NCBI GenBank assembly: GCA_009775365.1
Contig: VSPM01000004.1
Coordinates: forward strand, 1 to 64,000
Source: Muribaculaceae bacterium
Lineage (GTDB): Bacteria; Bacteroidota; Bacteroidia; Bacteroidales; Muribaculaceae
DNA: 64,000 nt
Direction: 5' to 3'
The translations under genes and the position numbers were made by a program. The first letter of the stretch is position 1, and the number at the start of each line of letters is the position of its first letter. Positions 25,433-34,574 of this stretch are shown in pieces. The notes beneath the pieces are model-generated. The model was not told where the DNA came from and ran no database searches. It worked only from the letters and a program-made list of their open reading frames with translations.

Positions 25433-26530
25433 CTACTGTATTCCCGCCCTGAGTTCCTCGATAAAGTCTTTATCGTCGAGCACATTTATCATCTTCACTG
25501 TCACAGGGAGATAGAACGTAAACGGTTTGAGGTTTTTAGGGAAATAAGGGTTGAACATGAGCCTCACGGCGTCTTTCTCCGTAGTCACGATTATCTTTCT
25601 TTCTCCGGGCATAGACTTGAACCGCTCTAAAATCCCCTCTATGTCGGCGCGGGTGAAATCATGATGGTCGGGGAAATGGTCAACTTTCACTTTAAACGGA
25701 TAGTTTCGGAAATGACGCACAAAATAGCGGGGATGCGCAATGCCGGTGAGCAGCAGCACCCCGTCGTTTACGGTAAAAGACCCCAGCGACGCCTGATACG
25801 GAGCCTCGTCTGAAAACACAGGCATAAGCTGGCCATATTCATAGCGGGAGAAGAAAAGTTTCTGGAATTTCATCAGGTCGAGGTCTTTCGTTGCTATCCT
25901 GAAGTTGATAGGCATAAGGTCGTCGGGACACTTCGTAACCACCACCATGTCGGCCCTGTTCACCTGCGCGGGGCTCTCGCGAAGCCTGCCGAGCGGAAGA
26001 AGCCTGTCTTTATAGAATGGTCGGCTATAATCTGTGAGAAGAACCGACACTTTAGGCTTCACCCAACGGTGCTGGAATGAGTCGTCGAGCACAATCAACT
26101 GCAAGTCAGGGAATATTCGCATAAGTTCAGTGATTCCCTTGCGCCTGTTCTCACACACCGCCACCTGCACTTTCACACCGAATTTCTGATATATCTGATA
26201 AGGCTCGTCGCCAATCAGGTCGGGCGTGCTTTTTGCGTTGGCGAGCACAAAGCCCTTTGTCTTGCGCTTGTATCCCCGGCTCAAGACAGCCAAATTGTAG
26301 TCTGAGGCAAGATTGCTGACTATGTATTCCACATGTGGGGTCTTGCCGGTGCCACCCACAGTGATATTCCCAACCCCGATGATAGGGATGTCGTATACTT
26401 GCTCTTTAAGAAACTTCGAGTCAAAAAGCCAGTTTCTCAACCCTGTTGCCAGGCCATAAAGCCATGACAACGGGGTGAGTATATAGACCATTAATTTATC
26501 TTTGGTGTTTTTTGCTGATTTTTGACTCAT
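25433..26530 (-). CDS. lpxK: Tetraacyldisaccharide 4'-kinase
   Basis: It adds the 4'-phosphate in lipid A synthesis at the inner membrane. The 365-residue protein starts with a basic stretch and a membrane-binding helix (LTPLSWLYGLATGLRNWLF). The P-loop is in GVGNITVGGTGKTPHVEY near residue 53, followed by SRGYKRKTKG, GDEPYQIYQ and the lid motif LDDSFQHRWV. The ATG at 26530 is used; an internal ATG at codon 14 is also possible. It follows sppA after 51 nt. No feature suggests loss of function. Confidence 0.93.
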   Translation of the reverse strand: MSQKSAKNTKDKLMVYILTPLSWLYGLATGLRNWLFDSKFLKEQVYDIPIIGVGNITVGGTGKTPHVEYIVSNLASDYNLAVLSRGYKRKTKGFVLANAKSTPDLIGDEPYQIYQKFGVKVQVAVCENRRKGITELMRIFPDLQLIVLDDSFQHRWVKPKVSVLLTDYSRPFYKDRLLPLGRLRESPAQVNRADMVVVTKCPDDLMPINFRIATKDLDLMKFQKLFFSRYEYGQLMPVFSDEAPYQASLGSFTVNDGVLLLTGIAHPRYFVRHFRNYPFKVKVDHFPDHHDFTRADIEGILERFKSMPGERKIIVTTEKDAVRLMFNPYFPKNLKPFTFYLPVTVKMINVLDDKDFIEELRAGIQ

Positions 26531-26581
26531 TATCTTACACGTTCAGATGAAAATGTTAATAATCTTTGGCTCTAACACGGG

Positions 26582-28387
26582 TCACAGAGGTGAGTCCGAG
26601 AATCTTACATCAATCATGGGCATACGCGCCTGAACCGGTTTCTGACGAAGCACAGACATGGCGAATTTCACCATAAGCTTGTCATAATCGCCCGAAAGGG
26701 CAGCTTCTAAAGCCTCCGAGGCTTTCATGTTTTCAAGTTCCGGAATCATATCCCACATGGTTGATTCGATTGTGGGGTAAGCGGCCACTCCGTAGTCGCT
26801 TATTCCGGCCTTGCCGGCCACCCATTTCACTGCATCCTCAAGGCTGCCGAGCGAATCTACAAGACCGATCTCCATAGCCTTCTTGGCGCTCCACACTCTT
26901 CCCTCGCCAATCACTCGCACTTTCGACTCAGGCATTTTGCGACCCTTGGCCACACGGGCCACAAACTTGTCATACCCGCGCTCCACCATCTTCTGCATGG
27001 CTGCGAGCTGCGTCTCGTTCATAGGTTTCCACAAACTCGGGAACTGCGCGTGCGGATTGGTCGACACAAACTGAGGATGAACCCCCAGTTTCCCGGCCAA
27101 TTCAGAAGCATTGGGAATTAGCCCGAAAATACCTATAGAACCGGTGATGGTGAGAGGATCGGCAAAAATGCGGTCGGCGCAACAGGATATCCAGTATCCT
27201 CCCGACGCGGCATAATCACCCATCGACACAGCGAGCGTCTTCCCTTTTGACTGGAAATAATCCAGAGCCTCACCTATCTGCTCGCTGCCAAACACAGCAC
27301 CGCCGGGTGAGTTGACTCTCAACACCATGCCCTTCACCTTGTCGTTGTCGGCAAGATCGGTTATTACCGGCACAAGCTTTTCATAATTAATTGTTGACGA
27401 CGAGCCTCCGTCTACAATCTCTCCTGTGGCATACACAACAGCCACCTGATTTTTCGATGAATACTCGCTGCCCCAGTCAGATTGTCCCACAAGCAGAGAA
27501 GGCGACACAAAATTCAGTTTCTCCTTATCCTTTCCGAGTGTCTTGGCAATCACGCTGTCCATGCTGCGCTCGTAATACATCTTGTCTACAAGCCCTGCTT
27601 TCAAGCTTGTTATCGCCGGCTCCAGGAAGATGAAGTCGCGGCCCACCAGCGAGTCAATGCCGGCGGCTGTCACATTCTTGCGGGAATCGGCTATGCCGCT
27701 TCTTACCACGTCCCACATATAGCCGTAGAGCGTGTCGAGCTGCGCACGGGCCGGCTCGCTCATCTCGTTCATTATAAACGGCTCTACCGCCGATTTGAAT
27801 GTGCCGACTTTCACCACCTGATAGCTTACGCCAATCTTGTCGAAAAGCCCTTTCAAATACATCGACGAGCTTCCGATTCCCTGAATTGCCACGCTTCCTC
27901 CTGGATTTAGATAAACATCGTCGGCCACAGATGCCACATAATAGTCGCCCATGCCGTAGCTGTCGCCATATGCTATCACCTTCTTGCCGCTCTTGCGGAA
28001 TTCGGCCACCGCGTCACGCAGGCGGTTGAGCGTGGCAAGCGATGCCGACACCCCCTTACACTTCAGATAGATAGCATCTATATTCTTATTGTTCTTGGCC
28101 TCGCCTATGGCCTTCACGAGCCCCGAAAGAGTCTGAGGGCGCGAGATGTCGCCTCTCAGCATCGAGAAATAGTCAAAGTCGAGAGGGGTTTCACGCTCTT
28201 CTATGGGGCCGCTGAGTTCTATGGTGAGAATGCTGCCTTTCGACACAGATTTAGATTCTGCGCCCGACACTCCAAGCTTGGCCACAATGCCGATACAGAC
28301 CAACGTGGCCACAACGCCAAAAAGCACCAATGCCAGCCATGCCCCCACAAATGAGGAGAGCATGTTCATAAAAAACTTTTTCAGCAT
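26582..28387 (-). CDS. sppA: Signal peptide peptidase SppA, 67-kDa type
   Basis: A 601-residue inner-membrane serine protease (family S49) that degrades leftover signal peptides. One N-terminal helix (about 10-38) anchors it, and two tandem S49 domains follow. The nucleophile serine is in MGDYAASGGYWISCCAD in the second half (about residue 410), and the catalytic lysine is expected in the first half around VVKVGTFKSAVEPF. The frame opens with GTG at 28390 directly before ATG 28387. glmM lies 12 nt upstream, so it is probably in the same transcript. Confidence 0.92.
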   Translation of the reverse strand: MLKKFFMNMLSSFVGAWLALVLFGVVATLVCIGIVAKLGVSGAESKSVSKGSILTIELSGPIEERETPLDFDYFSMLRGDISRPQTLSGLVKAIGEAKNNKNIDAIYLKCKGVSASLATLNRLRDAVAEFRKSGKKVIAYGDSYGMGDYYVASVADDVYLNPGGSVAIQGIGSSSMYLKGLFDKIGVSYQVVKVGTFKSAVEPFIMNEMSEPARAQLDTLYGYMWDVVRSGIADSRKNVTAAGIDSLVGRDFIFLEPAITSLKAGLVDKMYYERSMDSVIAKTLGKDKEKLNFVSPSLLVGQSDWGSEYSSKNQVAVVYATGEIVDGGSSSTINYEKLVPVITDLADNDKVKGMVLRVNSPGGAVFGSEQIGEALDYFQSKGKTLAVSMGDYAASGGYWISCCADRIFADPLTITGSIGIFGLIPNASELAGKLGVHPQFVSTNPHAQFPSLWKPMNETQLAAMQKMVERGYDKFVARVAKGRKMPESKVRVIGEGRVWSAKKAMEIGLVDSLGSLEDAVKWVAGKAGISDYGVAAYPTIESTMWDMIPELENMKASEALEAALSGDYDKLMVKFAMSVLRQKPVQARMPMIDVRFSDSPL

Positions 28388-28399
28388 CACTATGCGTCT

Positions 28400-29779
28400 T
28401 TAAAGCGAAGCTATCACATTCTTTATCTCCTCGGCAAGACGGTCGGCCTTCTCCATGGTCTCCGCCTCGCTGTAGATGCGAATGATAGGCTCCGTGTTCG
28501 ACTTGCGAAGGTGAACCCAACTGTCGGCGAAATCAATCTTGACGCCATCAATGTCGGTGATTCTTTCATTTGAGAATTTTTTCTTCACAGCCTCAAGAAT
28601 TGCGTCTACATCTATATCCGGCGTGAGCTGAATTTTATTCTTGGCTATGGCATATTTCGGATACCCGGCCTTGAGTTCGCTCACCTTTTTCCCCTCCTTT
28701 GCAAGCAGAGTGAGGAAAAGAGCCACGCCCACAAGAGCGTCGCGCCCGTAGTGAAGTTCCGGATAGATCACGCCGCCATTACCTTCGCCGCCAATCACGG
28801 CCCCGGTCTCCTTCATCTTGGTCACGACGTTCACCTCGCCTACAGACGCAGCCGAATAGCTGCATCCGTGCTTCTCTGTCACATCACGGAGCGCACGTGA
28901 GCTGCTGAGGTTCGACACTGTTGAGCCGGGAGTCTTTGAAAGCACATAGTCGGCCACAGCCACAAGGGTGTATTCCTCCACAAACATCTCGCCGTTCTCC
29001 ATCACGATGGCAAGGCGGTCGACATCAGGGTCAACCACAAACCCTACGTCGGCTTTCCCGTCTTTCATAAGGTCTGAAATCTGATACAGGTTCTCGGGTA
29101 TCGGCTCCGGAGTGTGAGCGAACTTGCCGTGTGCCTCGCAGTTCAGTTCTATCACATTTTTCACGCCGAGGCTTCTGAGCAATTCCGGAATGACAACGCC
29201 GCCCACGGAATTCACGGCATCCACAGCCACGGTAAACCCTGCCTTGGCTATAGCGTCGCAATCCACGAGCGGAAGATTCTTCACCATCTCTATGTGCCTC
29301 ATGGCCCAGGTGTCGTCTTTCAACTCCTTGCCGAGGTCATGCACATCGGCGAAACAGAAATCCTCAGCCTCCGCTATGGCAATCACCTGCTTCCCCTCCG
29401 CATCCGAAAGAAATTCTCCACGCGCGTTGAGAAGTTTGAGCGCATTCCATTGCACCGGGTTGTGGCTGGCGGTGATTATAATGCCGCCGTCGGCGCCAAG
29501 CCCTGTCACGGCAAGCTCTGTGGTGGGAGTGGTGGCAAGCCCTATGTTGACCACATCAAAGCCCATGGCCATCAAGGCCCCGGCCACAAGATGCTCCACC
29601 ATCTTGCCGGAAAGACGCGCGTCGCGCCCCACGGCTATCGTTTTCGCCGACGGATTCCCGCGACGTATGAATTCGGCGTAAGCCGCCGTGAATTTCACAA
29701 TGTCAACTCCTCCGAGCCCTTCGCCCGATTTTCCTCCAATTGTGCCGCGAATGCCTGAAATCGATTTGATGAGTGCCAT
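28400..29779 (-). CDS. glmM: Phosphoglucosamine mutase / phosphohexomutase
   Basis: A 459-residue alpha-D-phosphohexomutase. The phosphoserine is Ser105 in TASHNP, the Mg2+ loop is DPDVDRLAIV, the sugar-binding loop is GGEGNGGVIYP and the phosphate-binding loop RKSNTEPIIRIYSEAET. This combination is typical of GlmM, which makes glucosamine-1-phosphate for peptidoglycan and lipid A, but phosphomannomutase activity cannot be excluded from sequence. The upstream DUF4827 lipoprotein gene is 34 nt away. Confidence 0.88.
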   Translation of the reverse strand: MALIKSISGIRGTIGGKSGEGLGGVDIVKFTAAYAEFIRRGNPSAKTIAVGRDARLSGKMVEHLVAGALMAMGFDVVNIGLATTPTTELAVTGLGADGGIIITASHNPVQWNALKLLNARGEFLSDAEGKQVIAIAEAEDFCFADVHDLGKELKDDTWAMRHIEMVKNLPLVDCDAIAKAGFTVAVDAVNSVGGVVIPELLRSLGVKNVIELNCEAHGKFAHTPEPIPENLYQISDLMKDGKADVGFVVDPDVDRLAIVMENGEMFVEEYTLVAVADYVLSKTPGSTVSNLSSSRALRDVTEKHGCSYSAASVGEVNVVTKMKETGAVIGGEGNGGVIYPELHYGRDALVGVALFLTLLAKEGKKVSELKAGYPKYAIAKNKIQLTPDIDVDAILEAVKKKFSNERITDIDGVKIDFADSWVHLRKSNTEPIIRIYSEAETMEKADRLAEEIKNVIASL

Positions 29780-29813
29780 ATCTTTGTTATCTTGATTTGT
29801 CTTGTTTTGGGTT

Positions 29814-30440
29814 TTAATACTCCGGTTTGAAATATCTCACGTTTATTATATAAGGTGTGCAGGTTGTCTGGTCAGACGTAAATCCGTAATAGCTTTTAAG
29901 CACGAGATTCACCTCTGAGTTATATCCAAAAAACTTCAACGGCATCTGAATCCCCGTGCCATACTGTGCCGACGACTGGAGCGTCAGGTTCTTATACACG
30001 AATGTGGAAAGCCCCGAAGCAAGGTTCTCGGAGTTGCCGCTCCAGGAGTCAGACACGCCGGTGTAGAGATAATTGATGTTCTGGCGCGAGAACCTGAAAT
30101 ACACGAGGTCGCCGCTCTCCGCTCTGTCGTCCATGTCGCCTTTGGATATCACCTGCATATACACATATCCGTCTTCATCGAGCTTGTAAAACGGGGCGTT
30201 CTCTCCGGTTTTGAAAGATATGGAGTCGGCAGGAATCTCCAGCTCCACTTTCTTCTGGGCGAGAAACCAGTTCACAGCCTTCTCCTCGTCGCGAAGCAAT
30301 TCGGAATAGCTCTGCGACTTGCTGCAGGACACAAGCCCCGACATTGCCAGGGCCATCAGCATAGCCAATGCCCCGAGCGACATGCGCGCCGGCATCCTTT
30401 TTCGGCCGGGCGCCGATTTCTTATTGTGATTATAGTTCAT
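29814..30440 (-). CDS. DUF4827 family lipoprotein
   Basis: A 208-residue lipoprotein. A basic N-terminal stretch precedes a hydrophobic core and the lipobox LVSCS with Cys at about residue 39. The mature part carries SYSELLRDEEKAVNWFLAQK and an FKBP-like beta-rich fold with YYGFTSDQTTCTPYIINVRY near the end. These match my memory of DUF4827, common in Bacteroidales, which may be related to FKBP-type prolyl isomerases but lacks an assigned activity. Its start overlaps the stop of the DHH gene by 4 bp. Confidence 0.8.
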   Translation of the reverse strand: MNYNHNKKSAPGRKRMPARMSLGALAMLMALAMSGLVSCSKSQSYSELLRDEEKAVNWFLAQKKVELEIPADSISFKTGENAPFYKLDEDGYVYMQVISKGDMDDRAESGDLVYFRFSRQNINYLYTGVSDSWSGNSENLASGLSTFVYKNLTLQSSAQYGTGIQMPLKFFGYNSEVNLVLKSYYGFTSDQTTCTPYIINVRYFKPEY

Positions 30441-31483
30441 TTTCTATGTTGGTTATTTCCTTTTGTCAGATAAACGTCATATTTGTCGAATGAGTCAATC
30501 AAGAGCCGGCGGCAATCCTCAAGAGTGCCGTAGAATTCCCCTCCGGCGGCCTGAAGATGACCACCGCCGCCATAAAGGTCTTTGCATATCTCCGACACCG
30601 GGAAATTATTGCAGCTTCGCGCCGACACCTTCACGCAGTCGGGGTCTTCACGCATGAAAATGCTATAGACCATCCCCTTCACCTCAAGCGGCCTGTTCAC
30701 AAGCCCTTCGGAGTCGCCACGCTCATAATGAAAGCGGTCAAGCTCCTCTTTCGACAGGGTGATGAGGGCGCATTTATGAGCCGGGAATGTCTCAAGTTTC
30801 TCCGAGAGCGCATACGCCTCAAGCTTGAGGCTGTTGTAGCTGCGTGTGTTCAAAGCCTCCTTCACGATTCTCTCCTTGTCGACACCTTTTTCGAGAAGAC
30901 GCATAAGAATCTCGTAAAGGTCATAATGCTTGCAGTTCACAGTGAAGTTTCGCGTGTCGGTTATTATCCCGGCCAGCAGGCACGTGGCGCAGTCGAGGCT
31001 CACGTCGCCATAAAGGCCCATAGCGGCAATCAGCCGGAACACGAGCTCGCATGTAGACGACATGTCCGGATACGAAATCATGAGGTCGGCAAAGCAGTCG
31101 GGCTCCTGATGATGGTCAACAAGCACCTTGCGGCAGTGGGCGCCCTGAATGAGCGGGGCCAGCGAGTCCTGACGCGAAGGGGTGTTGAAGTCGCAACAGA
31201 TGATAAGGTCGGCCTCCTCCACAGTCTTTGTGCAGAACGATGCATGACAGGTGTAGACGGCAATCTCCTTGAAGCCCGGAAGGAAACTGAGCGACGCCGG
31301 GGCCTTGTCGGGCACAACCACACACGCATCCTTCCCCATTGTGCGCAGGAGGTGCCACAATCCGAGCGTGCTCCCTATCGCGTCGCCGTCGGGCCTCACA
31401 TGGCAGGTCAGAACGATTCGCTCCGACTCCTCTATCAGCCCTCGCAATTCTTTCGCTTTTTCTGAGTCTATTAATTTGTCCAT
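30437..31483 (-). CDS. DHH-family phosphoesterase (NrnA-like)
   Basis: A 348-residue enzyme, from the ATG at 31483; a GTG at 31510 would add nine residues. The DHH domain has HVRPDGDAIGSTLGL, CDFNTPSR and VDHHQEPD, then DTRNFTVNCKH. The DHHA1 domain ends with GGGGHLQAAGG. These are the metal and substrate motifs of bifunctional oligoribonuclease/pAp phosphatase proteins, so it probably degrades nano-RNA, pAp or cyclic dinucleotide products; which one is not decidable here. It is the first gene of the run towards glmM, with a promoter-like element at 31558-31565. Confidence 0.9.
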   Translation of the reverse strand: MDKLIDSEKAKELRGLIEESERIVLTCHVRPDGDAIGSTLGLWHLLRTMGKDACVVVPDKAPASLSFLPGFKEIAVYTCHASFCTKTVEEADLIICCDFNTPSRQDSLAPLIQGAHCRKVLVDHHQEPDCFADLMISYPDMSSTCELVFRLIAAMGLYGDVSLDCATCLLAGIITDTRNFTVNCKHYDLYEILMRLLEKGVDKERIVKEALNTRSYNSLKLEAYALSEKLETFPAHKCALITLSKEELDRFHYERGDSEGLVNRPLEVKGMVYSIFMREDPDCVKVSARSCNNFPVSEICKDLYGGGGHLQAAGGEFYGTLEDCRRLLIDSFDKYDVYLTKGNNQHRK

Positions 31484-31557
31484 TTTTACCCTTTGTGAAA
31501 CCTGAGACACTGAGCCGGAACTACCTTATTTGTCGGGCGGTTTCCAATTTCAAGCCA

Positions 31558-31565
31558 CAAAGATA
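31558..31565 (-). promoter_or_regulatory. Probable -7 element for the DHH phosphoesterase operon
   Basis: CAAAGATA on the plus strand is TATCTTTG on the minus strand. It lies 75 nt upstream of the ATG at 31483, in a short divergent region shared with the mazG promoter. Confidence 0.55.
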
Positions 31566-31588
31566 CAAATTATCTCGCAAATTCTACC

Positions 31589-31596
31589 TAACTTTG
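31589..31596 (+). promoter_or_regulatory. Probable -7 element for mazG
   Basis: TAACTTTG matches TAnnTTTG and lies 71 nt before the mazG start at 31668. With the minus-strand element at 31558-31565 it forms a compact divergent promoter pair. Confidence 0.55.
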
Positions 31597-31667
31597 CATC
31601 CAAATTTGGTTAATTAATGACAGCCCCGGCCATTGTCACATGTCGCCGGGGGCAAAAATTATATATT

Positions 31668-32456
31668 ATGCATTCTTCTGAAGAAAAAACCGCAGCATTC
31701 GCACGTTTCCTCGACGTGCTCGACACTCTCAGGGAGCGCTGTCCTTGGGATGCCAAACAGACCAACGAGTCGCTGAGGCCAAACACGGTGGAAGAGGTGT
31801 TTGAACTGGCCGAAGCCCTCATGGCCGACGATGTGCCGAACATCCGCAAAGAGCTCGGCGATGTGCTCCTGCATGTGGCTTTCTATTCAAAAATCGCATC
31901 CGAGAAGAAGCAGTTCGACATTGCTGACGTGTGCAATTCTCTCACCGACAAACTGATATTCCGCCACCCCCACATATACGGCGACACCTCTGCCGACACC
32001 GCCGAGAAAGTGGCTCAGAACTGGGAGCAGATAAAACTCAAAGAGAAAGGGGGCAACAAGACCGTGCTCGCAGGAGTGCCCTCCGCCCTGCCGGCCCTGA
32101 TCAAGGCCAACCGCATTCAGGAGAAAGCTGCCAACGTTGGCTTCGACTGGGAAAAGCCGGAGCAGGTGTGGGACAAAGTCAGGGAGGAAGCCTCTGAAGT
32201 GGAGCTGGAAATAAAGTCGGGCAGAAAGGATGCCCTCGAAGCCGAGTTCGGCGATCTTCTTTTTGCCGTGGTCAACGCGGCAAGGCTCTACGGAGTGAAC
32301 CCTGAAAACGCTCTCGAACGCACAAATCGTAAATTCATTTCCCGATTCAACCATATCGAAAAACGTGCCGCTGAACTCAACCGCACGCTAAAGGAGATGT
32401 CGCTCGCCGAGATGGATGAATTATGGAACGAAGCAAAGTCTAAGGAAACCAACTGA
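31668..32456 (+). CDS. mazG: Nucleoside triphosphate pyrophosphohydrolase MazG
   Basis: A 262-residue house-cleaning enzyme that hydrolyses NTPs/dNTPs to the monophosphate. There are two MazG domains. The first has LRERCPWDAKQTNESLRPN and EEVFELAEALM plus KELGDVLLHVAF. The second has REEASEVELEI and EAEFGDLLFAVVNAARL. All EExxE/ExxD metal ligands are present. The open frame extends to 31617, but only the ATG at 31668 gives a normal N-terminus. topB starts 6 nt after the stop, so the two genes are co-transcribed. Confidence 0.93.
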   Translation: MHSSEEKTAAFARFLDVLDTLRERCPWDAKQTNESLRPNTVEEVFELAEALMADDVPNIRKELGDVLLHVAFYSKIASEKKQFDIADVCNSLTDKLIFRHPHIYGDTSADTAEKVAQNWEQIKLKEKGGNKTVLAGVPSALPALIKANRIQEKAANVGFDWEKPEQVWDKVREEASEVELEIKSGRKDALEAEFGDLLFAVVNAARLYGVNPENALERTNRKFISRFNHIEKRAAELNRTLKEMSLAEMDELWNEAKSKETN

Positions 32457-32462
32457 CAAAGA

Positions 32463-34355
32463 ATGATACTCTGCATCACGGAGAAACCAAGTGTGGGCAA
32501 GGATATTGCCGACATCCTTGGCGCCTCGACGCGCCGTAACGGATATTTCGAGGGGAACGGTTATTGTGTGACCTGGACCTTCGGCCACCTATGCTGCCTC
32601 AAGGAGCCTGCCGACTACACATCCGACTGGAAGCGGTGGTCGCTGTCGTCGCTGCCTATGATTCCTCCGCGTTTCGGAATCAAGCTCATCGACGTTGATT
32701 CCTACCGACAGCAGTTCGACACGATAAAGAATCTGATTGCGCAATGCGACGAAATCATCAATTGCGGCGACGCCGGGCAGGAGGGCGAACTCATTCAGCG
32801 CTGGGTTATGCAGAAGGCAGGATGCTCAAAGCCTGTGAAAAGGCTCTGGATCAGCTCCCTCACCGACGAGGCTATTCGCGATGGATTCAAGAATCTTCGC
32901 CCGGAGGCAGACCTTGAGCCTCTCTATCTTGCAGGGCTGTGCAGGGCGATAGGCGACTGGGTGCTCGGAATAAACGCAACCAGGCTCTATTCTCTGAAAT
33001 ATGGGATACGGGGACAGGTGCTATCAATCGGGAGGGTGCAGACTCCCACCCTCGCGCTTGTGGTCAACAGGCAGCTTGAAATCGACAACTTCAAGCCAAC
33101 AGACTATTGGGAGCTGAAAACCCTCTATCGCTCCACGCTCTTCTCGGCTTCCGGCAAAAGTTTCGACTCGCAGGAGAAAGGGATGGCCCTCGCCGACTCG
33201 ATCAAAGACACCCCGCTGACTGTGACCGATGTCACTAAAAAAGCCGGCAAGGAGGCCCCTCCACGTCTCTTCGACCTCACATCGCTTCAGGTGGAATGCA
33301 ATAAGAAACTCAATCTGAGCGCCGACGAGACTCTTCGCACAATCCAGAGCCTCTACGAGAAAAAGGTCACAACATATCCCCGCGTCGACACGACATATCT
33401 CACCGACGACATGTTCCCAAAATGCGGGCCGATTCTCAATTCTCTCAAAAACTATCAGGGGGTGATGGCGCCTCTGCGCGGAAAGAAACTGAGGAAAAGC
33501 AAAAAGGTGTTCGACAATTCAAAAGTGACCGACCACCATGCAATCATCCCCACCGGGCAGCCACTCCCCGACAATCTCTCTAAGGCGGAGCAGGATGTGT
33601 TCAACCTTATAGCCCTCAGATTTATCGCCGCATTCTTTCCCGACTGCTCGTTTGAGCAGACCGTGGTGAATGCAAAAGTCGACAAGATTGCGTTCAAGGC
33701 CACCGGGAAGGTTATTCTCGACCCGGGATGGAAGCTCGTATATGCCGGAGAGAAAAAAGATGATGACGCCGACAAGACCCAGGATTCTGACGACTCCTCG
33801 ATTCTGCCGGAATTCACAAAGGGGGAGTCGGGGCCTCACGAGCCGCGCCTTGTGAAAAAGACCACCCAGCCCCCTAAATATTTCACCGAAGGAACGCTCC
33901 TGAAGGCTATGGAGACTGCCGGGGCATCTGTAGACGATGAAGACCTCCGCGAAGCTCTGAAGGCAAACGGGATAGGGCGTCCGTCAACCCGTGCGGCCAT
34001 CATCGAGATTCTTTACAAGAGAGGCTATATCGTGAAGGAGAGGAAATCGCTGAGAGCCACCCCGGCAGCCATCGAGCTCGTGTCGCTTATCAAGGAGGAG
34101 CTTCTTAAAAGTGCGAAACTTACGGGCATATGGGAGGGGAAGCTGCGCCAGATAGAGCGCAGGGAATACAGCGCTCAGGAGTTTATCGACAAGACGAAAC
34201 AGATGATTTCTGAAATCACCCTCTCCGTGATGCGCGACTCATCCAACCGCAGGATTGTGGCCGAGCAGGCCGAAACCTCCGATGCCGCAACCGGCGGCGA
34301 CGAAAAACCGGCTAAGAAAAAAACGCCCTCCAAAAAAGGGAAAAAGAAAGAGTAA
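32463..34355 (+). CDS. topB: DNA topoisomerase III (type IA)
   Basis: A 630-residue enzyme that decatenates or relaxes DNA through a single-strand break. The Toprim domain starts at residue 1 (ILCITEKPSVGKDIADIL) and has GDAGQEGELIQ at 102-112, where the usual arginine of DAGREGE is glutamine. The nucleophile is Tyr305 in VTTYPRVDTTYL. VTDHHAIIPTG and ANGIGRPSTRAAIIEIL follow. The C-terminus is a Lys-rich tail (PAKKKTPSKKGKKKE) without zinc fingers, so it is the short form. It is co-transcribed with mazG and the following small gene. Confidence 0.92.
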   Translation: MILCITEKPSVGKDIADILGASTRRNGYFEGNGYCVTWTFGHLCCLKEPADYTSDWKRWSLSSLPMIPPRFGIKLIDVDSYRQQFDTIKNLIAQCDEIINCGDAGQEGELIQRWVMQKAGCSKPVKRLWISSLTDEAIRDGFKNLRPEADLEPLYLAGLCRAIGDWVLGINATRLYSLKYGIRGQVLSIGRVQTPTLALVVNRQLEIDNFKPTDYWELKTLYRSTLFSASGKSFDSQEKGMALADSIKDTPLTVTDVTKKAGKEAPPRLFDLTSLQVECNKKLNLSADETLRTIQSLYEKKVTTYPRVDTTYLTDDMFPKCGPILNSLKNYQGVMAPLRGKKLRKSKKVFDNSKVTDHHAIIPTGQPLPDNLSKAEQDVFNLIALRFIAAFFPDCSFEQTVVNAKVDKIAFKATGKVILDPGWKLVYAGEKKDDDADKTQDSDDSSILPEFTKGESGPHEPRLVKKTTQPPKYFTEGTLLKAMETAGASVDDEDLREALKANGIGRPSTRAAIIEILYKRGYIVKERKSLRATPAAIELVSLIKEELLKSAKLTGIWEGKLRQIERREYSAQEFIDKTKQMISEITLSVMRDSSNRRIVAEQAETSDAATGGDEKPAKKKTPSKKGKKKE

Positions 34356-34361
34356 GCAACG

Positions 34362-34574
34362 ATGTCGACAAATCTTATCATTCAATACACTTTTGTTGGG
34401 CTGATTCTCCTTGCGGTGGCTGTGGCTTTGGCATGGAAGTTTCTGAAACTAAAAAAAATGGGTGCGCCAAAAGGTTGCTGCGGATGCGCTTTGTCGGAGT
34501 CATGCGGCAAAAAACAAATTTTAAAGAAATCAAAAAACAAGTCATGCCATGAAGAGAATAAAAATATGGAATGA
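34362..34574 (+). CDS. Small Cys-rich single-pass membrane protein (FeoB-associated type)
   Basis: A 70-residue protein with one transmembrane helix (about 9-28, FVGLILLAVAVALAWKF) and then a short Cys-rich cytosolic segment: CCGCALSESC and later a lone Cys in KSCHE. This is the pattern of FeoB-associated Cys-rich membrane proteins. No feoB or feoA is present within the window, so the assignment by context is weak. It starts 6 nt after topB and overlaps the next gene by 26 bp, so it is part of the operon. Confidence 0.72.
   Translation: MSTNLIIQYTFVGLILLAVAVALAWKFLKLKKMGAPKGCCGCALSESCGKKQILKKSKNKSCHEENKNME

Noticed and set aside
29114..29758. 214-residue plus-strand ORF
   Set aside because: It is antisense to glmM, with no signal or domain; the glmM motifs show the true frame.
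30557..31465. 302-residue plus-strand ORF
   Set aside because: Antisense to the DHH phosphoesterase gene, which contains DHH and GGGGH motifs; the reverse ORF is His/Arg-rich without any domain.
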